A DNA stretch of 5,815 bases. Source: Verrucomicrobiales bacterium (GTDB taxonomy: Bacteria > Verrucomicrobiota > Verrucomicrobiia > Verrucomicrobiales > SLCJ01). Of the stretch, positions 1-5,333 are shown piece by piece (position 1 is the first letter of the stretch; every line of letters begins with the position of its first letter). Below the pieces are notes generated by a model that made no database searches, was not told the DNA's origin, and saw nothing but the letters and a program-made list of their open reading frames with translations. The DNA lies in NCBI GenBank assembly GCA_007125835.1, contig SLCJ01000117.1, positions 1-5,815 on the forward strand, written 5' to 3'. The position numbers and the translations under genes are program-made.

Positions 1-335
1 ATGGTGATGACATCCATGCGCGCTGCTTCCAGATCGATGAACCGCTGCCACCGAAACGCGTCGATGCCCTGCTGGAGATGCTGCTGATGCTGGTCGGCTC
101 GGACCTGCTGCGAGTCAAGGGAATTCTCAACCTTGAAGGCAGCGATCGTCCGCTGGTCATCCACGGCGTGCAGCACATCTTCCACCCACCGGCCACGCTG
201 GAGAGCTGGCCCGACGAAGACCGCCGCAGCAAACTCGTGTTCATCACCCGCGGCGTACCCCAACAACTGCTGGAAGATCTCGTTGCGACCGTATCCGACG
301 TCACGCCGGGCTTGGCAAGCACATCAACGGCGTAA
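1..335 (+). CDS. CobW/YjiA-family GTP-binding metal chaperone, C-terminal part (5' truncated)
   Basis: This is the last 110 codons of a gene entering from the left edge. Codons are in phase from base 3 and the TAA stop is at 333-335. The translation contains LLRVKGILNLEG, then PLVIHGVQHIFHPP, then RRSKLVFITRGV. That order (L-R-V/Y-K-G-I/M-L, G-V-Q, S-x-L-V-F-I) is the CobW C-terminal domain found in COG0523 GTPases such as E. coli YjiA. The family is known for GTP-dependent metal insertion or trafficking, often of zinc or cobalt. The N-terminal P-loop GTPase domain and the metal-binding CxCC motif lie outside the window, so the subfamily and metal cannot be assigned. The gene converges on the minus-strand cluster and ends in a short Ser/Thr/Ala tail. 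The ATG at base 1 is out of frame and is not a start. Confidence 0.88.
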   Translation, partial: GDDIHARCFQIDEPLPPKRVDALLEMLLMLVGSDLLRVKGILNLEGSDRPLVIHGVQHIFHPPATLESWPDEDRRSKLVFITRGVPQQLLEDLVATVSDVTPGLASTSTA

Positions 336-440
336 CGGTATCCGAACCAAAGGAAACCGATCAAGCTTCCTTGCCGCGAAAAAGATGTTCTCGCAAAGTC
401 TACAGACCCTTTACCGAGCCCGCTGTCGGCGTGCGAACAG

Positions 441-544
441 AAAAAATCTTTTGGTCGCAAAGGAGCGAAGCAGCCAAGAAGCAAAAGATCTAATGAATTT
501 GTGCTGCTTGGTTTCTTTGCTGCTTTGCGTCCCCAAGATTTTGG
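441..544. repeat. 104-bp near-symmetric imperfect palindrome
   Basis: Bases 441-490 and the reverse complement of 495-544 align without gaps over 50 positions, with about 37 identities, leaving a 4-base loop (taat, 491-494). The arms share aaaatctt, cgcaaag, agc and ccaag blocks. A transcript from either strand could fold into one long hairpin. The tcgcaaag core recurs elsewhere in the same intergenic region. The size and position between convergent genes suit a dispersed palindromic (REP- or MITE-like) element. No transposase or clear target-site duplication is visible. Confidence 0.7.
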
Positions 545-567
545 ATTTTTATGTTTTAGTCAACCAG

Positions 568-583
568 ATAGAATTTGTTCTAT
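568..583. repeat. Short perfect hairpin ATAGAA-TTTG-TTCTAT
   Basis: A perfect 6-bp inverted repeat with a 4-base loop lies between the two larger palindromes. It is AT-rich and has no adjacent T-run long enough to call it a terminator. It could be a spacer palindrome or a dyad protein site. Nothing here tells which. Confidence 0.4.
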
Positions 584-660
584 GAGAGGCGCGGAGGCGC
601 CAAGAGACCTCCTGGTAAAGATATTTGTCTTCACCCTTGCGCCTCTGCGTCTTTGCGAGA
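579..660. repeat. Second inverted repeat with GAGGCGC core
   Basis: Bases 579-608 match the reverse complement of 631-660 at about 18 of 30 positions. The core 585-600/639-654 pairs along all 16 positions in a + strand RNA if three G-U wobbles are allowed. The left core also forms its own tight hairpin, ggcgc-ggag-gcgcc, at 588-601. The right arm reads gcctctgcgtctttgcgaga, a type of sequence I recall as a common dispersed intergenic repeat in environmental proteobacteria and cyanobacteria. The outermost ten bases of the right arm (651-660) are perfectly inverted relative to 389-398. Confidence 0.6.
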
Positions 661-686
661 GTAATGCTTTTCGACCATCGCAAAAA

Positions 687-875
687 CTACCGCCGAGCGA
701 CGGTGACAATGCCGATGATGAGCAGGAGCAAACCGCTGCCGGCGCAGGTGTAAATCAGCAGCTGCAGCAGCTCCGGAGAGTGAACGGCGTCCAGATGCCG
801 AAAGGACCGGCGGCTAATGGCGTAGGCAAGAAAAATCAGGACAGCGCCCAGCAAGGAAATTGCTCGTCCACTCAT
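687..875 (-). CDS. Small two-helix membrane protein candidate (62 aa)
   Basis: This 62-residue open frame starts at ATG 875, with an in-frame TAA six bases upstream, so no longer form is possible; it stops at TAG 687-689. The protein has two hydrophobic segments, about residues 5-20 (ISLLGAVLIFLAYAI) and 37-59 (rich in L, I and G). A basic, His-containing linker (SRRSFRHLD) joins them, and the protein ends in ARR. This is a typical small inner-membrane hairpin protein. I recognise no family. There is no Shine-Dalgarno sequence before the start, only an A-run, which lowers confidence. It lies 62 bp after the 327-aa membrane gene on the same strand and may be its last operon partner. Amphipathic low-complexity noise is unlikely given two clean helices, but the gene remains unproven. 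Confidence 0.5.
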   Translation of the reverse strand: MSGRAISLLGAVLIFLAYAISRRSFRHLDAVHSPELLQLLIYTCAGSGLLLLIIGIVTVARR

Positions 876-918
876 TTTTTAGTCCAGGGCGCATCGCAGG
901 GATGGTTGTTCGGCTCAG

Positions 919-948
919 ATAGTATCAGTGACCTGACTTAGGAGCCAA
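919..948 (-). promoter_or_regulatory. Possible weak sigma70-type promoter before the 62-aa gene
   Basis: On the minus strand TTGGCT (943-948) is followed after 18 bases by TACTAT (919-924), preceded by TGA as in an extended -10. Each hexamer matches the consensus at four of six positions. The -35 box overlaps the end of the 327-aa gene. Such matches arise often by chance, so this is only a candidate. Confidence 0.22.
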
Positions 949-1921
949 TTCTTGCCAGGATCGCCTCCACGGTCTGGCGCTTGGGAGCAACCGGGTAGCT
1001 GGCCAGGAAGTTTTGGCACAAGCGCCTGGTTAGATCAGGGTAGCCGTGCTTTTCGCTGGCCTTGATCAAGGCCAGCATGCCACTGGGGGTTTCCAGGCTG
1101 AAGTCCGGCAGCTCAGCGAGCAGTTGATCGCAGCGCTCGACAGCCTCTTCGGGCCGCTCGAAGCCTTCCATCAGCGCCGGCAGCCAACGCCGGGCCAGTT
1201 TCGTCAAACGTTCATGGTCCTTGTTCTGCAGCAGCGCATTGAACAGGCGGCGGTGATCTTCAATGCTGCCACCCTGTTGCTCCAGCCGCTGGAACAGGGC
1301 GCTGATGTCCACTGCCTGAGATGATTTGGGCGTCGGTGGCCGGGGGGATGATCGCAAGACGGCCACGCTTTGGCCGAGCAGCGCGAACCATGCCATGACC
1401 GCATAAGCCCACCAGGCCATCAAAGCCGCGTTGCCGAGCCAGGCCGGTGCCGCTGCAAAAAGTCGCTCGACCACCAGATAAACGGCGGCCAGCAGGATCA
1501 GCCAGGCGGAGGCGGCCAGGTAGGCGCGCCAGCCCGTTTTCTGGACGACCTCGATCCAGGCCGGCGGATAAAGCGCCTCGACCAGGCTGCCGACTCGACT
1601 GAGCACCAAAGTCGCTGCCGGCAGCATCAGTGCCAGCACCGTTCCTCCAACAGTCAGCAGCAGCATCTGCTCCCCGGCTTGCCAAGCCAGCAACAAGAGC
1701 ATGACCAGCACCCACAACACGACATGACGCGCCCCCACGCCCTGCGGCACGTCCAGTTCGCTGACCTCGTGGCGATGAGTTAGCGCCATGCTGGCCAGCA
1801 ACAGACGACTGCCGCGACGAAACAAATAGGCCCAAAGCGCGACAAGCAGGCAGAATGCTAACAGCGTGCCAATGAGTGTTGGCAGCAATCCCTGCATCAC
1901 CGTCAAGATGGCAGCAGCCAA
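938..1921 (-). CDS. Polytopic membrane protein with soluble helical C-terminal region (about 327 aa)
   Basis: I recognise no named family. Counting from the TTG at 1919-1921, hydrophobic segments lie at about residues 12-34, 66-80, 86-107, 133-151 and 162-182, giving roughly five membrane helices. A Pro-rich linker (RPPTPK, near 194-199) leads to a helical, charged region from about 203 to 327, with repeated hydrophobic/Arg patterns (LFQRLEQQ, RLFNALLQ, LTKLARRWLPAL, CDQLLAEL, LCQNFLASYP). This resembles a TPR-like alpha solenoid, with ASYPVAPKR near the end; that is inference. The stop is TAA 938-940. No ATG or GTG occurs in frame between 1921 and the upstream coding region. The alternatives are GTG and ATG codons at about 1900 and 1897, still ahead of the first helix. 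None has a good Shine-Dalgarno. It follows the 944-aa gene by 62 bp and precedes the 62-aa gene by 62 bp, so one transcript is plausible. Confidence 0.82.
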   Translation of the reverse strand: MAAAILTVMQGLLPTLIGTLLAFCLLVALWAYLFRRGSRLLLASMALTHRHEVSELDVPQGVGARHVVLWVLVMLLLLAWQAGEQMLLLTVGGTVLALMLPAATLVLSRVGSLVEALYPPAWIEVVQKTGWRAYLAASAWLILLAAVYLVVERLFAAAPAWLGNAALMAWWAYAVMAWFALLGQSVAVLRSSPRPPTPKSSQAVDISALFQRLEQQGGSIEDHRRLFNALLQNKDHERLTKLARRWLPALMEGFERPEEAVERCDQLLAELPDFSLETPSGMLALIKASEKHGYPDLTRRLCQNFLASYPVAPKRQTVEAILARIGS

Positions 1922-1923
1922 CG

Positions 1924-1961
1924 CCAGGCCCGGTATCAGGGCCTGGTCTGGCGGTCGCCAG
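1924..1961. repeat. Two adjacent GC-rich hairpins in the gap between the 944-aa and 327-aa genes
   Basis: Bases 1924-1931 (ccaggccc) and 1939-1946 (gggcctgg) form a perfect 8-bp stem with a 7-base loop. Immediately beside it, 1948-1953 (ctggcg) and 1956-1961 (cgccag) form a second, tight palindrome. They lie between the stop of the 944-aa gene (1984) and the TTG of the next gene (1921), with the first stem ending two bases before that TTG. No T-run follows, so a standard intrinsic terminator is unlikely. They could stabilise the upstream message or limit translation of the downstream gene. Confidence 0.55.
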
Positions 1962-1983
1962 GGGGCGACCCACCAGGCTGTCT

Positions 1984-4818
1984 TCAGGGGGTCTCCTGAA
2001 AGCGGTCGGCAAAGATACGCCCGTCCGGCAGCGTTGCTGGACCGCCCTGGAAGAGAATGCGCCCATTGGCAGGCCTCAGATCACCCAACTCACCGTCGCC
2101 CAGCTGCAGCAGCCAGGCGTTGCCGTCGGCCTGGGCTTCGGGCATGAATTGCCAGCGGATCGTACCTAAGTCGCCAGGCTGATCAGGCGCGAAAATGCGG
2201 AAGCCCCAGTCCTCGTCGAAGGCATCGCCAGCCAGGTCATGATAGATGATGCGAACAGCGGCTCCCGGGCAATCGGGAATCTCGAATCGCAGCAACCCAT
2301 AAGGATATTCGTAGCCTGGGTCGACCGGGAACGTGTTTTCATTCAGAGAATGGACGCTCATCAAGCGGCTGCATTCACTGCGGCCTTTGTCCACCAGCTC
2401 GACGGTAATGAAATCGCTCACCCCGCGTCGAGCGCTTCGCCCGCCGGGTGGGGCAAGCAGCGATGCCACATCTGACTGCAGGTAGTCCGGGATGCCATCC
2501 CCATTGCCATCGCCACCGTTGGGAGCCCCTTGCTCAATGGCATCAGGTACGCCATCGATATCGTCGTCAGGCACTTGCTCAATGCTGTAGACACCGCTAC
2601 GGGTACCTGCATGAATGATGGGATTCGGGCCGCTGCGATCGATGGCCAGCATCGTAGCGGAATCAGCCGGCATGCCGACGCTGTAAGAAACCCATTCCAT
2701 ACCGCCGTTCTCACTGCGGAAGATCGAGCCCGGATTATTGACTGTGCCGCCGCCAGCGGCGTAGACCAGGTCAGGATCAGTGGGGTCGACTTCGATCCAG
2801 CGCACGTCGATATCATCCGGGATGCCATTGCCAAACTCGGTCCAATTGTCACCGCCGTCGTCGGAGCGGAACATGCGGCTGGGCCGCACATCGTCAATCG
2901 GGCTTGCGGCTGCATAAAGGCGCTCGGGCTGCGACGGCGCAATTGCCATGGCCAGTACATTCCAATGCGATGAAGTTGGATCCTCGGGATCAAATCGCGG
3001 TAGCCCGCTACTGGCCAGACTCCAGTTAGCACCGCCATCCTCAGTGCGAAAAATACCGTTATCGACGTCAGGCGTAACGCCCGCGTTCAGCGGCCCAAAC
3101 CCGCCGAGAATGGTAGTTGCATACAGAATGTCGGGATTTTCAGGGTTGATGTGAAGCTGGATGACCTGCAGCGTGAAATGCCCCAACCCGTCGATCCAGG
3201 GTGGGACCGGGATGCCGTCGTCCGCTGGGAACCAGGTCACGCCAGCATCGTCGGAGCGGTAAATAAGTGCTCTGATCACTTCGGGGTTTTCCGTGTCCGA
3301 ATAATCGACGTGGCCGTTGCCGCCAATAAACACGGTTTGCAAGGGTCCATCGCCTTCATTGCCGGAACCGCTGCTGGGATCCAGCACAACCGAGCGCATC
3401 ACAGAGAAGGGGGAGAAAAGCGCGCCGAGCGGCAGGTCAGTGCCGATATCCTCCCAGGAAAAGCCGCCAGAGGCAGTCTTGTAAGCACCGCCTGAGAGCG
3501 GGCGAGGAGGTAAGCTTGCATCGCTGAGTTGAACACTCCACCCGACACCGTAAATCACCGTATTGGGCGGGCTTGCCGCCGTGTTTGGGTCCAGCGCAAG
3601 TCCGCGAATTCCATTAGCTTCCAGACCAGCATTGGCTGGAGACCAGGTAGAGCCGCCATCGAAAGTGGACCAGACGTTTTCCGCCAGGCTGCCGAACGCG
3701 TCACCTTGACCGGCGTAAATTATGTTGCTATTGAGTGGATTGACGGCGAGCGATCGAATATTGACCCCGCGCAGACCCGAGTTGCGACGCTGCCAGGTAT
3801 CACCACCGTCGGGCGACCGATAAAAACCGGTGTGTTGGCTACCGACCAGGAGGACATCGTCAGTACCCGGCTTCAACGCCAACGCGGTCACCCCTGCGTT
3901 GTAACCGCCGGAACCGGAAGGCGCCATCCCGCCGCTGATCACCGTAAAGGTATCGGCGCCATCTTCGGTCCGCAACAGGCCATTTTGTCCACCGATATAC
4001 CAGCTATCGGCATCCTCAGGATGCGGAACGGCGGCCAGGGGCAGCAAGGTTCCCGGGTCAAATAGCGAGAAATTTTCGCCGCCGTCATTGCTGATCAGGT
4101 TGCCGGGCAGAAGCAGCACCGTGCCCTCGCCATTTCCGAAGAAACGAGCGCTGGAACCGACAGCAGCAGCCGAGTCTATGATGCTTTCGCTCCAGGTCTC
4201 ACCGCCATCACTGCTGCGATAAACGCCCAGAGAAGTTGCCCCGTCCAGGGCGGCAAGGATCAGAAATCCCTCCGGAGTGCCTGGTTGGGGAAGAAAGTCA
4301 TATACCCAGGCGAAGGTCTCTTCCGAATCAATGCGCTGCCAAGTTTGACCTCCATCCATCGACCGTCTGAGACTACCATCACCATCGGCATTCGCAATCA
4401 CGGTAATTATGTCCGGATCCGCCTGATCGACGCTCAGCGCGAAGATGCTGCCCCAGTTGGGGGACCAGTTCTGCAACTGCCAGGATTCGCCTGCATCATT
4501 CGAGCTGAACAACTGACCGCCAAAATAGGCGAGGTAAACTCGATCTGAGTCGGCATCGGAAACGCCTATCGCTTGCGCCGCCCGAAAAGGACCGGTCGAG
4601 ATATCACGCCAGTTCACTCCCTCGTTATCTGACCGGAAAACACCGCCTTGAGAGGTCACATAGATTCGCTCCGGCTGCGCCGCCGTCGTTGCTATGCGTT
4701 GCACGTTGCCCCCATCCGGACCGCTGCTGCTCCAGACTCCGGGGCCGGCCAAGCTACTGGAACACAACGCCAAAAGAACAAGGGCGGTCAATCCCACCGT
4801 AGTTTTGCAACCATGCAT
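1984..4818 (-). CDS. Exported Asp-box (BNR) beta-propeller protein with calcium-type loops and C-terminal domain (944 aa)
   Basis: The start is ATG 4816-4818, supported by GAGGAG seven bases upstream and by a signal peptide directly behind it. The frame stays open to an ATG at 4866, which has neither. Residues 1-24 are a Sec signal (hydrophobic LTALVLLALC, likely cut after SLA24). Thirteen Asp boxes (S/T-x-D-x-G-x-T-W) follow, ending at about residues 70, 113, 160, 209, 250, 291, 342, 392, 455, 529, 599, 659 and 709; clear ones are SPDGGDTW and SSDGGETW. This pattern fits one or two beta-propellers, as in sortilin/VPS10, GH74 and Ycf48-like proteins. Acidic loops DDDIDGVPD (about 751-759) and GDGNGDGIPD (about 769-778) look like thrombospondin type 3 or dockerin-like calcium sites. 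Residues about 782-944 form a separate domain, resembling 'choice-of-anchor U' domains, with the only two cysteines of the mature protein (816, 850), and end in IFADRFQETP. It is probably secreted or surface-held. Asp boxes are structural and do not prove enzyme activity; no catalytic residues could be assigned. C19 lies in LLALC, a poor lipobox. Confidence 0.93.
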   Translation of the reverse strand: MHGCKTTVGLTALVLLALCSSSLAGPGVWSSSGPDGGNVQRIATTAAQPERIYVTSQGGVFRSDNEGVNWRDISTGPFRAAQAIGVSDADSDRVYLAYFGGQLFSSNDAGESWQLQNWSPNWGSIFALSVDQADPDIITVIANADGDGSLRRSMDGGQTWQRIDSEETFAWVYDFLPQPGTPEGFLILAALDGATSLGVYRSSDGGETWSESIIDSAAAVGSSARFFGNGEGTVLLLPGNLISNDGGENFSLFDPGTLLPLAAVPHPEDADSWYIGGQNGLLRTEDGADTFTVISGGMAPSGSGGYNAGVTALALKPGTDDVLLVGSQHTGFYRSPDGGDTWQRRNSGLRGVNIRSLAVNPLNSNIIYAGQGDAFGSLAENVWSTFDGGSTWSPANAGLEANGIRGLALDPNTAASPPNTVIYGVGWSVQLSDASLPPRPLSGGAYKTASGGFSWEDIGTDLPLGALFSPFSVMRSVVLDPSSGSGNEGDGPLQTVFIGGNGHVDYSDTENPEVIRALIYRSDDAGVTWFPADDGIPVPPWIDGLGHFTLQVIQLHINPENPDILYATTILGGFGPLNAGVTPDVDNGIFRTEDGGANWSLASSGLPRFDPEDPTSSHWNVLAMAIAPSQPERLYAAASPIDDVRPSRMFRSDDGGDNWTEFGNGIPDDIDVRWIEVDPTDPDLVYAAGGGTVNNPGSIFRSENGGMEWVSYSVGMPADSATMLAIDRSGPNPIIHAGTRSGVYSIEQVPDDDIDGVPDAIEQGAPNGGDGNGDGIPDYLQSDVASLLAPPGGRSARRGVSDFITVELVDKGRSECSRLMSVHSLNENTFPVDPGYEYPYGLLRFEIPDCPGAAVRIIYHDLAGDAFDEDWGFRIFAPDQPGDLGTIRWQFMPEAQADGNAWLLQLGDGELGDLRPANGRILFQGGPATLPDGRIFADRFQETP

Positions 4819-4825
4819 ACGCCCA

Positions 4826-4831
4826 CTCCTC
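4826..4831 (-). promoter_or_regulatory. Ribosome binding site GAGGAG of the 944-aa gene
   Basis: The minus strand reads GAGGAG, then seven bases (TGGGCGT), then ATG. This strong match to the anti-Shine-Dalgarno sequence fixes the start at 4818 rather than at the upstream ATG 4866. It also puts the signal peptide at the exact N terminus. Confidence 0.85.
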
Positions 4832-4929
4832 GTGATCAATCCGCTGACAGGCCGAACAATCCACATTATGCGGCCAGCAATCTTGTTACGAGGTGCAGCC
4901 GAAAAAGCTGCCAGCCGCCCTGAGCGCCA

Positions 4930-5241
4930 TCACTTCGGGTCTGGCGGATCGACGTCGCGATTGGCTTCGGCGCGGCTGAATCGCCGGATCAGGAAAACCA
5001 GAGCAATGCCAAAGATGGCAATGATGATTGGCCCGATCCAGGTCTTCCAAGTAGCTTCGCGCGGGTCGAGCTCTTCCATAGGCGACGACTCGGCCATTTC
5101 CTGCATTTCGGCATCCTCTGCTGCCTGTGCCGACGGCACTACCGCCAGTGCAGCATGAGACTGCGCTGAAAGCATCGAGAACGGGCCAAGCAGTAGCAAG
5201 AGAGCCATGATGAAGGCCGAGCCCGCAGCAGAAATTTTCAT
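4930..5241 (-). CDS. Small envelope protein with N-terminal signal and one C-terminal membrane helix (103 aa)
   Basis: The start is ATG 5239-5241 (MKISAAG), seven bases after GAGGAG. An upstream in-frame ATG at 5256 overlaps that GAGGAG and is not credible. Residues 1-24 carry a basic start and a hydrophobic core (AFIMALLLLLGPF). Cleavage could occur after SA26 or, by the better AQA motif, after A40. Residues 42-62 are acidic and Met-rich (EDAEMQEMAESSPMEELDPRE), predicted to face the periplasm. Residues about 68-85 (WIGPIIIAIFGIALVFLI) form a membrane helix followed by RRFSR, which suits a cytoplasmic C terminus. The tail ends DPPDPK. I recognise no family. It lies 92 bp after nrdB and 111 bp before the 944-aa exported protein, whose start region it shares in layout, so it may be a membrane partner of that protein. 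If the signal is not cleaved, it would span the membrane twice. Confidence 0.83.
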   Translation of the reverse strand: MKISAAGSAFIMALLLLLGPFSMLSAQSHAALAVVPSAQAAEDAEMQEMAESSPMEELDPREATWKTWIGPIIIAIFGIALVFLIRRFSRAEANRDVDPPDPK

Positions 5242-5247
5242 CGTGTT

Positions 5248-5253
5248 ACTCCT
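5248..5253 (-). promoter_or_regulatory. Ribosome binding site GAGGAG of the 103-aa gene
   Basis: The minus strand reads GAGGAG, then seven bases (TAACACG), then ATG at 5241. It selects the internal ATG over the one at 5256. The motif and spacing are the same as before the 944-aa gene. Confidence 0.8.
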
Positions 5254-5333
5254 CATTCAATTGCCGACACGCTAGCATAGATGAATGAATACGGTCCTGG
5301 AGGCCTACCCTTCACGGTCGATCCGGGCTGAAC

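Larger units (their letters stand above)
336..686. other. Gene-free, AT-richer convergent intergenic region with palindromic repeats
   Basis: This stretch separates the stop of the + strand CobW-family gene from the stop of the minus-strand 62-aa gene. I see no convincing coding sequence here: open frames that cross it give low-complexity translations with no family resemblance. Its base composition is visibly more AT-rich than the flanking genes. It contains an imperfect palindrome at 441-544, a short perfect hairpin at 568-583, and a second imperfect inverted repeat at 579-608/631-660. The octamer tcgcaaag occurs at 391-398 and 455-462, and inverted at 651-658. No clear hairpin followed by a T-run marks a classical terminator, although the palindromes could end transcription from both sides. 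Confidence 0.7.

Noticed and set aside
133..585. 150-aa + strand open frame crossing the CobW gene end and the palindromes
   Set aside because: It overlaps the clear CobW-domain frame and then runs through repeat DNA; the translation is unlike a protein family.
501..941. 146-aa + strand open frame over the repeat region and the 62-aa gene
   Set aside because: It begins inside the right arm of the palindrome and reads antisense through the small membrane gene. Gln- and Gly-rich translation suggests an antisense shadow.
1260..2066. 268-aa minus-strand open frame overlapping the 327-aa and 944-aa genes
   Set aside because: Its translation is rich in Arg, Gly and Ala with no family resemblance. 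It spans the junction of two better-supported genes in another frame, so it is a GC-driven shadow.
3529..4065. 178-aa + strand open frame antisense to the propeller gene
   Set aside because: It and other + strand frames over 2239-4548 mirror the repeated Asp-box codons on the other strand and have no independent start signals.
4762..4764. Cysteine 19 of the propeller protein as a lipoprotein attachment site
   Set aside because: The preceding residues are LLAL; a Leu just before the Cys is a poor lipobox, while SLA|G is a good signal peptidase I site five residues later.
4816..4866. Longer start of the propeller protein at ATG 4866
   Set aside because: No Shine-Dalgarno precedes it, and it would put 16 polar residues ahead of the signal peptide. 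The ATG at 4818 has GAGGAG at ideal spacing.
4895..4911. gcagc-N7-gctgc hairpin beside an A-run as a terminator after the 103-aa gene
   Set aside because: The stem is only 5 bp and the A/T run lies in the loop, not after the stem.
5265..5300. Promoter upstream of the 103-aa gene
   Set aside because: Minus-strand TATGCT-like boxes exist but no -35 match occurs at a proper distance; read-through from nrdB is equally possible.
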